Notes: generated by a model from the letters alone, not told the origin. Shown: positions 8,605 to 17,799, counted from the stretch's first letter. The stretch: DNA of 64,000 nt from Cytobacillus oceanisediminis (GCF_003182355.1 NZ_QGTW01000002.1:304653-368652), one strand, 5' to 3'. Made by a program: numbers and translations.

Positions 8605-9924
8605 ATGGAACTTACTAAATCAGAAGAGTTATTTACAAGAGCGGTAAAATCAGTGCCTGGAGGGGTGCATTCAAATTCCCGATTCCGCAATCCTCACCCC
8701 ATCTATTATCAAAAAGCAGAGGGAGCTTACCTGACCGATGTTGACGGCAATCGATATATCGATTGCATCATGGGAAACGGGGCTGTCATTCTTGGTCATA
8801 ATGATTCGGATTTTAATGAACGGATCCAATTCTATAGTACTTCAGGGATTGTGACAGGAGTGGAAACGGAACTTAGTATTAAAACAGCTGAAAAGTTTCT
8901 CTCAATGGTTCCGACTGCTGAACAAATCCGTTATACCAATACAGGCACAGAAGCGGTCATGCATGCAATGGCCATGTCTCGAACGTATACGCAAAAGCCG
9001 GATATTGCTGTTATTGAAGGGGCATACAACGGCTGGCACGATGCTGTATTTGTCAGTACCTGGCCTGATCTGCAAAAGGCAGGTGACAAGTCAGAGCCAA
9101 AGTCCCTTCCAGGTGCATCGGGGCTAATAGAGGATGTAGTGAAAAGCACCCTCGTCCTTCCATTTAACGACTTGGAATCGGCTGAACGCCTGCTGACCGA
9201 AAATAAACACCGGATTGCAGCATTAATTATCGAACCAACTATGATAGACATTGGTTATATACCAGCCAAAAAAGATTACTTGCAAGGGCTAAGAAGGATC
9301 TGTGATCAATTAAATATTGTACTGGTGTTTGATGAATTATTAACCGGGTTTAGAGATTCCCCTGGTGGAGCTCAAGGGTATTACGGCGTGACACCTGATC
9401 TTTCTACATTCGGTAAGGCTATTAGTAATGGCTATATGCTGGCGGCTTTGGCTGGAAAAGCATCCATTTTTGAAACGGTCACTCCTGGAAAAGGAACATG
9501 TTCTTTTGTGGGGACTTATAATGGCCATCAGGTGTCATTAGCAGCTTCATTGGCCTTTATGGAACTCTATGAAGAGAAACAGGTTTTTCGTACATTGCAA
9601 AATAGAACGGAAAAATTGATCGCTGAATTCGCTAAATCAGCGGAAAAATATCAGGTGAAAGCTAGAATGCAAGGAAGAGGCGGGCATTTTCATTGGTACT
9701 TCACCGACCAGGAAATTACAGATTATCGCAGTGCTACACATAGTGAAAAGGAAAAATATGCAACGTTTATTGCAGCATTTGCTCAGAAAGGTATTTATTG
9801 TTCGCCAAACTACCTGCTCCACCATGCCATCTCAATGGCGCATACGGATGATATCATTCAACAGTTAGCGGACTATATGGATGTAAGCTTGCAGCAAACT
9901 GCTGGTGTTAAAGCAGGTTCATAA
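8605..9924 (+). CDS. Class III PLP-dependent aminotransferase (glutamate-1-semialdehyde aminomutase-like)
   Basis: A 439-residue fold-type I PLP enzyme. The N-terminus (LFTRAVKSVPGGVHSNSRF) resembles HemL-type proteins. TNTGTEAVMHAMAMSR forms the phosphate-binding region, FDELLTGFR holds the PLP-ring Asp (Asp243), and STFGKAISNGY holds the Schiff-base Lys271. A heme-biosynthesis role is unlikely because it sits inside a peptide uptake operon with no other heme genes; HemL-like relatives also include aminotransferases acting on beta- or omega-amino acids. It probably removes the amino group from the product of the deacylase and peptidases. It starts 11 bases after the previous gene. Confidence 0.8.
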   Translation: MELTKSEELFTRAVKSVPGGVHSNSRFRNPHPIYYQKAEGAYLTDVDGNRYIDCIMGNGAVILGHNDSDFNERIQFYSTSGIVTGVETELSIKTAEKFLSMVPTAEQIRYTNTGTEAVMHAMAMSRTYTQKPDIAVIEGAYNGWHDAVFVSTWPDLQKAGDKSEPKSLPGASGLIEDVVKSTLVLPFNDLESAERLLTENKHRIAALIIEPTMIDIGYIPAKKDYLQGLRRICDQLNIVLVFDELLTGFRDSPGGAQGYYGVTPDLSTFGKAISNGYMLAALAGKASIFETVTPGKGTCSFVGTYNGHQVSLAASLAFMELYEEKQVFRTLQNRTEKLIAEFAKSAEKYQVKARMQGRGGHFHWYFTDQEITDYRSATHSEKEKYATFIAAFAQKGIYCSPNYLLHHAISMAHTDDIIQQLADYMDVSLQQTAGVKAGS

Positions 9925-9937
9925 GGGGGAATGATTC

Positions 9938-10948
9938 GTGAAATCGAACATCCTGGAAGTCAAAAATTTAAAAACAACCTTCTCCTCTAGAAAGGCTTCT
10001 TTTAACGCAGTCGATGGCATCTCCTTTCATGTAGCGAAAGGAGAGACCCTCGGCATAGTTGGAGAATCAGGCTGCGGAAAAAGCGTAACTTCACTATCCA
10101 TAATGGGCCTTGTTAAACCTCCTGGAAAAGTATCTGGTGATCAAATTGATTTTAATGGTGTCAACCTCCTGAATCTGCCCAAAAAGGAGATGAGAAACCT
10201 TCGCGGCAATAAAATCAGTATGATTTTTCAGGAACCCATGACTTCACTCAATCCTGTCTATAGTGTGGGAGACCAAATCGGAGAAACGTTAAAAATCCAT
10301 AAAAAGCTTAAAGGTAAAGAACGAAAAAGAAAAGTTGTTGATTTATTAAAACAGGTCGGGATCCCGCGGGCAGATGAAATTTATGATCATTACCCTCATC
10401 AATTATCAGGGGGAATGCGGCAAAGGGTAATGATTGCCATGGCTATGGCTTGTAACCCTCAGCTGATTATTGCTGATGAACCGACGACTGCACTGGACGT
10501 TACGATTCAGGCCCAGATACTTGAACTTATGAAGGACCTGCAAGGCAAAAAAGGGATGTCCATGATCCTGATCACCCATGATCTTGGGGTGGTATCAGAA
10601 GTTTGTGATCGTTTGATTGTTATGTATGCAGGGAAAATTGTTGAGACAGGACCTGTAAAAGATGTATTGAATAATCCATCTCATCATTATACAAAAGGCT
10701 TATTGGCTTCATTGCCAAAAAAGGGCCATAAAGAAAGGCGCTTAAATTTTATTCCCGGTCAAGTCCCTGCTCCAGTCAACTGGGGAAAAGGGTGCCGCTT
10801 TGCTGATCGCTGTCCGTATGCTATGAGTCAATGCGAAACAAGTCTTCCTCCGCTTATGAAAGTCAGCGAAGCGCAAGAATCTGCTTGTTGGCTAATACCT
10901 GATAAAGAGGGGAGGACTCACCATGACATTATCAAAGTTACAAGATGA
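9938..10948 (+). CDS. Dipeptide-type ABC transporter ATPase (DppD-like)
   Basis: A 336-residue ATPase with Walker A GESGCGKS (about residues 43-50), Q-loop MIFQEPMTSLNP, signature LSGGMRQR (about 156-163), Walker B LIIADEPTTALD and the switch His in ITHDLGVV. The C-terminal oligopeptide/dipeptide extension carries the Cys-rich CRFADRCPYAMSQCE motif that in relatives binds an iron-sulfur cluster. It starts with GTG behind AAGGGGG and pairs with the next ATPase to power the importer. Its 3' end overlaps the next gene by 26 bases. Confidence 0.93.
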   Translation: MKSNILEVKNLKTTFSSRKASFNAVDGISFHVAKGETLGIVGESGCGKSVTSLSIMGLVKPPGKVSGDQIDFNGVNLLNLPKKEMRNLRGNKISMIFQEPMTSLNPVYSVGDQIGETLKIHKKLKGKERKRKVVDLLKQVGIPRADEIYDHYPHQLSGGMRQRVMIAMAMACNPQLIIADEPTTALDVTIQAQILELMKDLQGKKGMSMILITHDLGVVSEVCDRLIVMYAGKIVETGPVKDVLNNPSHHYTKGLLASLPKKGHKERRLNFIPGQVPAPVNWGKGCRFADRCPYAMSQCETSLPPLMKVSEAQESACWLIPDKEGRTHHDIIKVTR

Positions 10949-11918
10949 TCAGCATGACTATATTTTAGAAGTGGAAAATGTGAAAAAATACTTTCCTATA
11001 AAAAAGGGGATATTTTCTAAACAGGTAGGTTCCGTGAAAGCAGTTGATAATGTATCTTTTCAGATGCGAAGAGGAGAAACACTGGGGATTGTAGGCGAAA
11101 GCGGCTGCGGCAAATCCACAATGGCAAGGCTGATTATCCAGTTGTTAAAAGCCACGGGCGGCCGCATTAAGCTTGAAGGAAAAGATTTAACCGCTATCTC
11201 AAAGGAGGAACTTCGAGCAACCAGAAGAGATATTCAAATGGTTTTCCAAGATCCTTACGCATCTCTTAATCCTAGATGGACAGTTGAAAAAACGTTATTA
11301 GAGCCTATGAAGGTATATAATATTGGATCCAAAAGTGAAAGAAACGAGAAGGTAGCCGACTTATTGAACAAAGTGGGCCTGGATCCCAGTTACGCCAAAC
11401 GCCATCCCCATGAATTCAGCGGAGGACAACGACAGAGAATCGGGATTGCCAGAGCATTAGTTCTAAATCCTAAAGTAATTATTGCGGATGAACCTGTATC
11501 AGCTCTCGATATCTCCGTTCAGGCACAGGTCATTAATCTTATGCAGGATCTCCAGGAACAATATAATTTGACTTATATGTTTATTACCCATGATTTGTCC
11601 GTTTGTGAACATATATCCGATCGCGTAGCCGTTATGTATCTTGGAAAAATAGTTGAGCTTGCAAGTAAAGATCGGCTATTTTCAAATCCTCTCCACCCTT
11701 ACACGCTGGCGTTAATTTCTGCTGCACCAGAGGTAAATGCGGCTCATAAAAGGGAAAGAATCATTTTAAAAGGAGATGTTCCAAGTCCGGCCAACCCGCC
11801 GTTGGGATGTGCTTTTCATACCAGATGCCCAAGCTGTATGGAAGTATGCAAAGTAGAAACACCAACGCTGACTGAAAAAGAACCTGGACAGTTTGTAGCC
11901 TGTCATCTATATCAATAA
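10923..11918 (+). CDS. Dipeptide-type ABC transporter ATPase (DppF-like)
   Basis: A 331-residue partner ATPase. It has the usual N-terminal KYFPIKKGIF segment of DppF/OppF, Walker A GESGCGKST, signature FSGGQRQRIGIARAL, Walker B VIIADEPVSALD and the C-terminal CAFHTRCPSCMEVC motif. The start is the ATG at 10923 with GGGGAGG upstream, inside the end of the previous gene, so both ATPases are probably made in equal amounts by coupled translation. Confidence 0.93.
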   Translation: MTLSKLQDDQHDYILEVENVKKYFPIKKGIFSKQVGSVKAVDNVSFQMRRGETLGIVGESGCGKSTMARLIIQLLKATGGRIKLEGKDLTAISKEELRATRRDIQMVFQDPYASLNPRWTVEKTLLEPMKVYNIGSKSERNEKVADLLNKVGLDPSYAKRHPHEFSGGQRQRIGIARALVLNPKVIIADEPVSALDISVQAQVINLMQDLQEQYNLTYMFITHDLSVCEHISDRVAVMYLGKIVELASKDRLFSNPLHPYTLALISAAPEVNAAHKRERIILKGDVPSPANPPLGCAFHTRCPSCMEVCKVETPTLTEKEPGQFVACHLYQ

Positions 11919-11936
11919 AGATAGAGGGAGGTTTCT

Positions 11937-13121
11937 ATGAGATTATCTATTTCGAAAAAAGAAATTATAGCTAGGCAGGAAAGGTTTTGGGGAAGTCTTC
12001 AGCAGCAAAAACTAGACTGTGCAATCATTTTTAGCCCCATCGATATATTTTATTTAACGGGGTTCTATTTTCATCCAACAGAAAGACCGATTGCTTTTTT
12101 TGTTGATTCCAATCAGAAAACCCACTTATTTGTCCCCTTCTTAGAGAAAGAACACGCTGAAGAATTTACAGGTGCCATCAACTATGTCCATTCATATCCT
12201 GAATATCCGGGAATTAAGCATCCGATGGAATATTTCAAGGAAGAGTTAACAGCTGCTGGGTTTCAGGGGAAACGAGTAGGAGCTGATAGCCTTGGATATG
12301 CTTCGGCCTCAGGATATAGAGGATCGGCAATTGACCAATTACTAGAGGCTAAGGAGTATCAATCAATAAAGGATATTGTTCCGGTGTTAAGGATGATTAA
12401 ATCAGAAGAAGAAATAGAATTGATTAAAGAATCCTGCCGGTGGGGAAATCTCGCACATCGTCTATTACAAAAATACTCCAAACCGGGATTAAGTGAGCTG
12501 GAGATTACAAGCAGGGCCAGCACAGAATCCACCTTGGCCATGATTGAAACCTTAGGTTCAGAGTACAAACCCCATGGTGAAACAGCCTTTGCCCTGTTTA
12601 GAGGGCAAGTCGGGGAGATGTCAGCGTATCCTCATGCCGTTGCGCAGAATGTGACTTTAAAGAAAGGTGATACATTAGTCACTGCAGCTGCAGCGAGCAT
12701 ATGGGGCTATAAAAGCGAGTTAGAAAGAACGATGTTTGTTGAAGAGGTAGGCAGTGAACAAGAAACGTACTTCCAGCATATGTACAATGCACAGGAAGTG
12801 GCCTTTCAGCATATTAAACCTGGGAGAACTTTATCATCTGTAGAAGAGGAAGTTCAAAGGTATTTTAAAGAGAACAACATTACTGAGTTAACAAGACATC
12901 ACACAGGACATGCCATCGGTTTGCTCTTTCATGAATCCCCATTCTTTGATTTAGGCGACCACTCCATCATGGAACCAGGTATGGTCTTTACAGTAGAGCC
13001 GGGCATCTATGTAAAAGGAATAGGAGGATTCCGTCATTCAGATACTGTACTAGTAACCGAGGATGGAAAGGAGATGTTAACATACTATCCAAGGGATTTA
13101 AAATCCTTGATTTGCACGTAA
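11937..13121 (+). CDS. M24-family hydrolase with incomplete metal site (creatinase/DoeA-like)
   Basis: A 394-residue M24-fold protein with an N-terminal creatinase domain (IIFSPIDIFYLTGFYFHP) and a C-terminal pita-bread domain (RHHTGHAIGLLFHE, FTVEPGIYV). Three of the five metal ligands of active aminopeptidases appear altered: the first Asp is replaced in VTAAAASIWGY, the second is Glu in KSELERT, and the last Glu is replaced in FRHSDTVL. The central His and one Glu remain. Creatinase and ectoine hydrolase (DoeA) are M24 proteins that work without metals, so this is more likely a C-N hydrolase of a small molecule than a true aminopeptidase. It closes the operon; no strong terminator was found directly behind it. 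Confidence 0.75.
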   Translation: MRLSISKKEIIARQERFWGSLQQQKLDCAIIFSPIDIFYLTGFYFHPTERPIAFFVDSNQKTHLFVPFLEKEHAEEFTGAINYVHSYPEYPGIKHPMEYFKEELTAAGFQGKRVGADSLGYASASGYRGSAIDQLLEAKEYQSIKDIVPVLRMIKSEEEIELIKESCRWGNLAHRLLQKYSKPGLSELEITSRASTESTLAMIETLGSEYKPHGETAFALFRGQVGEMSAYPHAVAQNVTLKKGDTLVTAAAASIWGYKSELERTMFVEEVGSEQETYFQHMYNAQEVAFQHIKPGRTLSSVEEEVQRYFKENNITELTRHHTGHAIGLLFHESPFFDLGDHSIMEPGMVFTVEPGIYVKGIGGFRHSDTVLVTEDGKEMLTYYPRDLKSLICT

Positions 13122-13373
13122 GGGTATGGATTTATTCGATGTCCCTTTATATTGTGAGTTATGAAAGAAGCCATAATAGTGCTTTCAGATAGTAGAACCG
13201 AGCTGACAGATAGGTCGGTTTATCGGGATGGAAATAGAGGAGCTTGGACCCGTAAATGGTAAAGTGTGAAACTAAACTACTAAATAAAGAACCTTGCTGA
13301 TCTGCAGCATAAAATCGGTGTCTGACCCCACTTACGGTGAAGGGGTAACTGAAAATTCTATAAATAAAATGAA

Positions 13374-13401
13374 AACTTGCTGTTTTTGCAGCAAGTTTTT
13401 T
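13374..13401 (+). terminator. Rho-independent terminator-like hairpin
   Basis: AACTTGCTG at 13374-13382 pairs perfectly with CAGCAAGTT at 13389-13397, followed by a run of T. A very similar hairpin (CCTTGCTG/CAGCAAGG plus T run) stands at 62911-62941, behind the unknown gene there. Confidence 0.75.
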
Positions 13402-13447
13402 CGCTTTATGCGTGCCCAGCAAGCCTTTAATTGCTAACTGGTAAGTC

Positions 13448-13705
13448 CAGTCTGAATAAGTGGGACTAGGGGACAGGTACAGTGTCCCAAGCCGTGTTTG
13501 ATGCGTAAACGTACTTGCAGAGTTAAGTTTAGTACTTTCTAGTCTGTGTGCATGACCCACAGATACAAGGAAATTAGAAAATTGGCCCCATGCACATTTA
13601 GATTAAGAACACGAATAGAAGTGATGATTCAATACTCAATAAAAAAGCCAGCGAATATACCGCTGACTCTATTAATTAAAACTATTTTTTAAATCAAACG
13701 TTTTG
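13448..13705. repeat. Interspersed GGGGACAGG-type repeat, copy 1
   Basis: This copy begins GTGGGACTAGGGGACAGG, continues with the block around GTCCCAAGCCGTGTTTGATG, and ends in a GCCAGCG...CGCTGAC hairpin and ATCAAACGTTTTGA. It aligns along most of its length with 46653-46920, and its last third aligns with 48124-48262. GGGGACAGG-type repeats in Bacillus genomes are often found near REP-associated Y1 transposases; such a gene follows at 13867. Confidence 0.75.
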
Positions 13706-13866
13706 AAAGATGAGTGCCTAACCCCGCATACAGTGAAGCATTAAAGCTAGCTTGGCGTTGCTGAGCTAGTTTTTATGTAGGATATTGACCAATGATGAGA
13801 GGTGATTTAACACCAGTAAAGGAACGTATGTTCTGAAAAGTCGCTCGGATTTGGTATCCTGGTGCG

Positions 13867-14385
13867 ATGTATCATATTGTTGCCAGAGGAAATCGCAAAG
13901 CGGCGATTTTTCATGATCATGTGGATTTTCAAACGTATTTGGGCATTTTAGAAGATGTCCGAAGTATGATGCCTTTTGTTTTACATTCCTATTGCCTTAT
14001 GACCAACCACTTACACCTTCAGCTAGAAACTCTTCATCACCACATTCAATATATCATGAAAGAGATGCACTCCCGCTATGCTGTTTATTTAAATCAGCGG
14101 CTGAAAACAGATGGGCATGTTTTTCAGGGGCGCTACGGTGCAAAGCTAATTGAAACAGATGCCTATTTTTTACAAGTAAGCCGCTATATCCATCGTAATC
14201 CGTTAGAGGCCAAAATGGTCGGGAATCTGGAGGATTACCGGAGGAGCAGTTATTCCTCTTATATTAATCTTCTTCAGTTAAATCCTCATGTTGACCACAT
14301 TAAAACCTTATCATATTTCCGTGAACCCGTTGAAGAACAATATAAACTGTTTGTTGAAAAAAGCTTACATCCAGGGAGGGATCAT
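13867..14385 (+). pseudogene. REP-associated tyrosine (Y1, IS200-like) transposase, probably damaged
   Basis: The translation is a Y1-type transposase of the RAYT group: MYHIVARGNRKAAIF at the N-terminus, the HUH-related motif MTNHLHLQLET, then GHVFQGRYGAKLIETD and YIHRNPLEAKM. The expected residues ahead of MYH (KVARIWYPGA) are present in frame at 13837-13866, but the frame is interrupted by a TGA at 13834-13836, right after an ATG TTC, so the natural start is lost. At the other end the frame has no stop of its own and runs straight into the first codons of a comM remnant, stopping at 14490. RAYTs act on REP-like repeats, and such repeats flank this gene. Confidence 0.75.
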
Positions 14386-14946
14386 ATGTGTGCAAGAGTA
14401 GCTAGTGTTGGATTAAGGGGAATGGAAGGTTATCTCGTTCATGTGGAAGTCAAAGTAAATGACCGGGGTCGATTCTATCGTAATTGTTAGACTGCCGGAT
14501 GCATCGGTGAAGGAGCAAAAGAGCGGATTGCAGCTGCGCTCACTAGGTTTTCCCTCTCCAGTCATAAAATCATCATTCATTTGTCACCAGCTGAATTGAA
14601 GGAAAATGGACCGATGTTTGATCTAGCCATGGCAATTAGCGTAATAATTAGTTTGAAAGAGCTGAAAAAGCGGTATGGAAGAGAAATAGGCAACAGCAGA
14701 GTATCCTATGACACTTTATTGAAAACAAGTTCCTTAACAGCTGAACAGCAACGGACACTGCAAAAGTTCTCCTATAAAAAGAACTGGAGCAATCGCACCC
14801 AGATTAAAATGATTCGTTTGGTACAAACCATATAGGATATGCAGGGGCGTGTAGAAATTACTGATCAAAGTATATGGGAGGCAGTGAAGTTGAATAGTTT
14901 GGTGGAGAGGAAGGATGTAACTGGAATAAAGGTGAATGGTAGTTAA
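14386..14946 (+). pseudogene. comM: comM/yifB remnant with frameshifts and internal deletion
   Basis: ATG at 14386 has a good ribosome binding site (GGGAGGG) and opens with CARVASVGLRGMEGYLVHVE, the typical YifB/ComM N-terminus. The reading frame breaks near 14455-14490 (the expected IVIVRLPDASVKE is in another frame), resumes with HLSPAELKENGPMFDLAMAI, then jumps directly to the C-terminal region (GREIGNSRVSYDTLLKTS, NWSNRTQIKMIRL), so most of the AAA domain is deleted. A TAG at 14833-14835 interrupts the tail, which ends at TAA 14944-14946. It cannot make a working protein. It is more diverged than the copies at 1-789 and 31744-32916. Confidence 0.85.
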
Positions 14947-15022
14947 CTAATATGTTGGAAATTACCATTTAAATCCGTGGCTGTAAGCATTTTTATAGCA
15001 TGCTTCTTGATTAAATAATAAA

Positions 15023-15055
15023 AACAGAGCAGAAATGATTCTGCTCTGTTTTATT
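15023..15055. terminator. Bidirectional terminator
   Basis: AACAGAGCAGAA (15023-15034) and TTCTGCTCTGTT (15039-15050) form a perfect 12-base-pair stem with a four-base loop. T-rich tails are present on both strands. It ends the reverse-strand gene 15068-16741 and would also stop readthrough from comM. Confidence 0.85.
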
Positions 15056-15067
15056 TTATCCTTTTCT

Positions 15068-16741
15068 TCACGTATCACTCCTAACCATCTTCATCAACCC
15101 GGGTATATGATGCGGACTTTGAGATGGTTCTGCAAATTCTTCCTCAACAATATGCCACCAGTCAAACATTTCTAAGTAAACCAAGTCAAAGAGCATGACG
15201 CCATGGGTTAGTTCGATATCTTTGCGAAGTGCTTTTCGGAATTGCTCGGGGTTCCCTAAGTATTGGTTTAAGTATAAGCTTCCATAGACAAAGGTGGCTT
15301 CGTTCACGACATCCATCGCTACTTCTGCTGATCCCTCTACACTATGGTCTGCCGGGTTGCCTTTTGCGATGGCTTCCTCTTTTGTTACTTCAGGGAAATA
15401 GGTTCCGGTCATCAGGAAATCAAGGGTCTCGGCATAGCCTGTTTTGTGATAGTCCGGGCTGGTCCAGCTATAATCGGGATGATAGGTTTTGCTTGCCCAG
15501 TTTACACCCTCACTATAGTAATCAGAGTACCAGGCACCAACATAGGTGCTAAAATAGACTTCATCTTTTAGATCATGTACAGTCTTTTCTGCCTTTTTGA
15601 AGAAGGATTGGATGTTTCCTGCACGCCATTCGATCCATTTTTGGTAGAGTGGGCCTTCGGAAATTTCCTGGCTGTTCCCGTTAAATTCAATGGAGAAGAT
15701 ATCCTGAGGCCAATTTTGTACCTCTTGGCCGATATACTCTTCAAATTTTGAACGGCTCAAATCACTGAAATCAGCGTAGATATTGTTATATCTTGCACGG
15801 TCTAATACGATTCCATCTACATCATAGTTTGTGACAAGCTCCTTGATGATTCCCAATTCATAGTTTTGCACATCTTCACGAATTGGATTGACAAAAGTAG
15901 AATGGCCTGGTGCCTGGCTTGAAGGAATAAGCTTTGTTTCTGTTGATGAAGTGTCCATGAGATCGCCAACTGAAACATTCTCAAGGAGCCAGGTTCTTGC
16001 TTCGCCATGCCCCGATAAAACATAGCCATCTTCGGGTACTTCAAGGGCTGGTGCTCCAGTCGTACTTCGATCAGAAACCTTCGTTACAACGTTATTTACC
16101 ACTTGTACCTCAGCTCCCCAGCGGTTTGCCGGTGAAACATCGTATTGATCTGGAGTATACAGAACGAGAGAGTTGGTCGCCCTCGTTGTATTTAGACCCG
16201 TAATTTTGAAAGAGCTTCCGTTTGCAGCTTTTGCAAGTCTTACATTTTGATAGATGATGGACTGCCATTCGGGATGTTCATAAGCAGGTCCTTCCTGATA
16301 GGTAGTGGTTCCTTCCGAAAATACATTCATGGCAGCATGTACTTTAATGTCGTACTTATGTGCTTCTTCTATTACGGTTGCAAGCAAATCATAGCCCGCT
16401 GGATAGTCTTTAAACTTAGGATAATACTTGGAAGTGCTTGCATGGGGAGCAAGGCTGCTTTTGTAAGCAACAAATCCTGTTGAGTTTTTAATGTCCAATA
16501 CAATGGTGTCAATGTTTGCGCGTGCAGTTTTCGCCACGATCTCCTGAACCTTTTCCTTCGTATTCAAGTAAGGGACATTCGCGGATAAATCGTACCATAG
16601 AATTCTTGCTTTCTTATCCGGATCTTTAATAATATCCTGCAGCACACGCTGCCTGGAATTATCATTGCCATTTGCCGCTGCAGGAATCACCGAGAATGCC
16701 AACATGAAAACAGATAGAAAAATGCTGATAAACTTTTTCAT
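15068..16741 (-). CDS. Secreted GHL10-type (family 10-like) glycoside hydrolase
   Basis: A 557-residue protein with a Sec signal peptide (KKFISIFLSVFMLAFSV, cleavage near AAANG). The body resembles GHL10/DUF187-type putative glycoside hydrolases: ARILWYDLSANVPYLNT at the first strand, ANIDTIVLDIKNSTGFV, DIKVHAAMNVFSEG, VDGIVLDRARYNNIYADFSDLS and a late FLMTGTYFPEV. A (beta/alpha)8 barrel with acidic residues in the LDRARY region is expected. No cell-wall anchor is seen, so it is probably released. It faces the glycan-uptake cluster from the other strand and could cut an extracellular polysaccharide whose fragments that cluster imports; this link is inferred from position only. Confidence 0.78.
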   Translation of the reverse strand: MKKFISIFLSVFMLAFSVIPAAANGNDNSRQRVLQDIIKDPDKKARILWYDLSANVPYLNTKEKVQEIVAKTARANIDTIVLDIKNSTGFVAYKSSLAPHASTSKYYPKFKDYPAGYDLLATVIEEAHKYDIKVHAAMNVFSEGTTTYQEGPAYEHPEWQSIIYQNVRLAKAANGSSFKITGLNTTRATNSLVLYTPDQYDVSPANRWGAEVQVVNNVVTKVSDRSTTGAPALEVPEDGYVLSGHGEARTWLLENVSVGDLMDTSSTETKLIPSSQAPGHSTFVNPIREDVQNYELGIIKELVTNYDVDGIVLDRARYNNIYADFSDLSRSKFEEYIGQEVQNWPQDIFSIEFNGNSQEISEGPLYQKWIEWRAGNIQSFFKKAEKTVHDLKDEVYFSTYVGAWYSDYYSEGVNWASKTYHPDYSWTSPDYHKTGYAETLDFLMTGTYFPEVTKEEAIAKGNPADHSVEGSAEVAMDVVNEATFVYGSLYLNQYLGNPEQFRKALRKDIELTHGVMLFDLVYLEMFDWWHIVEEEFAEPSQSPHHIPGLMKMVRSDT

Positions 16742-16812
16742 AACCCGCTCCTTTTTCCTGATATTTTTGTGAAACCATCCTGTAAATAGACAATTGTCAC
16801 AATTCTCTTAAA

Positions 16813-16840
16813 ATTATAACACCTTAACAAGGATGGTAAA
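16813..16840 (-). promoter_or_regulatory. Promoter of the GHL10 gene with nearby palindrome
   Basis: On the reverse strand TTTACC (16840-16835) and TATAAT (16818-16813) are 16 bases apart. Just downstream, around 16788-16797, lies the ten-base palindrome GACAATTGTC, which is a plausible operator. Confidence 0.5.
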
Positions 16841-16977
16841 TAAATTCTTCAAAATTTTAGAAAAAACAGGAGAAATTATCCAAAATCAATAGATATGCCT
16901 AAGCAGAAGGAACTAAGTGCTGATTTCTCGTAAGTTGAAGTTTTTCTCCACCTTTACATAAAAAAATGAAGAATATA

Positions 16978-17006
16978 TTCACAGGAAATACATATTGTGG
17001 TAGTAT
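16978..17006 (+). promoter_or_regulatory. Promoter of the glycan-uptake operon
   Basis: TTCACA at 16978-16983 and TAGTAT at 17001-17006 have 17-base spacing, about 75 bases before the first gene of the forward-strand cluster. Confidence 0.5.
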
Positions 17007-17081
17007 GAAACCAAGATATAGAATTTTCTGAAAATAGAAGGCGAGGGGGCTTCCATTCATTCAATCATTGAGGAACGTGTT

Positions 17082-17783
17082 TTGAACAGTTTGGTTTTAG
17101 GAAAATCTCAAAAGTATTACTTTCTTCATAGCAATGATAGAAACAGAGATTCTATTCATCTGCTATTTGTCCAGGATGGGGAAGATTATCTTGAATTGGG
17201 TGATCTTCAAGCTTGTTATGAAAGGCTGCTGGAAGAACAGCCAGCAGCTGCGCAGAGTCTGGTCATGGTTTTAATTCCGCCCGGATCTTCGCTTGAAAGA
17301 TATGAAAGCTATCATCCTAAAGGGTCCCATCATCGAAAATTTCTTGAATTCTTTCTTAAAGAACTGGTTCCGGAAGTAGAGAAACATTTTACAGATCAAG
17401 ATATTCAAATACGTAACAGAGGATTATTGGGTGACTCTCTTGGAGGAGCAGTAAGTTTATCGATTGTCTGCCGGCAGCCGAATCGTTGGACACACCTGCT
17501 ATTGCAATCAGCCGCACTATCGGAGATCCATCACCAGGAAGCTGCCAAACTGGGAGATTTGAAAAACCTGAGCGTGTATCAGCTAGTGGGAAAGAAGGAG
17601 GATGAGTTTGTTTCTCCTATTTCCAATCAGAAGCTTTTCATTTTATCGCATAATCGCCGGATGAAGGAACTCCTCGAAACACAGCAGGCGGATGTTACAT
17701 ACATAGAAGAGGATGAAGAGCATGTATGGGTTTTCTGGCAACGGGATTTGCCCAGAGCCATTTCATATTTTTTAAGCCATTAA
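17082..17783 (+). CDS. Alpha/beta-hydrolase, putative esterase (esterase D-like)
   Basis: A protein of about 233 residues with the alpha/beta-hydrolase nucleophile elbow GLLGDSLGGAVS and a final His in EEDEEHVWVFW; the acid may be Asp in GKKEDEF. It resembles the Esterase/enterochelin-esterase group, which deacylates small esters or glycans. The start is uncertain: TTG at 17082 has GAGGA about eight bases upstream, while the frame stays open to an ATT at 17055 behind GGGGG that would add nine residues (beginning IHSIIEERV) common in this family. It leads the glycan operon, directly upstream of the sugar-binding lipoprotein, and might remove acetyl groups from imported sugars. Confidence 0.72.
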   Translation: MNSLVLGKSQKYYFLHSNDRNRDSIHLLFVQDGEDYLELGDLQACYERLLEEQPAAAQSLVMVLIPPGSSLERYESYHPKGSHHRKFLEFFLKELVPEVEKHFTDQDIQIRNRGLLGDSLGGAVSLSIVCRQPNRWTHLLLQSAALSEIHHQEAAKLGDLKNLSVYQLVGKKEDEFVSPISNQKLFILSHNRRMKELLETQQADVTYIEEDEEHVWVFWQRDLPRAISYFLSH

Positions 17784-17799
17784 AGGGGGAAAAGCAGGA

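Larger units (their letters stand above)
13122..13866. other. Repeat-rich intergenic region upstream of the transposase
   Basis: No real gene is seen. The segment holds a weak AAGGG/CCCTT hairpin just after the operon, a strong terminator-like hairpin at 13374-13401, and then a long copy of an interspersed repeat (about 13448-13705). The 133-codon reverse frame over 13159-13560 exists only because it reads through the repeat; a similar frame appears over the other copy at 46435-46800. Confidence 0.6.

Noticed and set aside
8605-9924. A heme-biosynthesis role (hemL) for the aminotransferase
   Set aside because: It is embedded in a peptide uptake operon with no other heme genes nearby.
13159-13560. 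A 133-codon reverse frame, and a similar one at 46435-46800
   Set aside because: The two share sequence only because both read through the same interspersed repeat; neither has a start signal.
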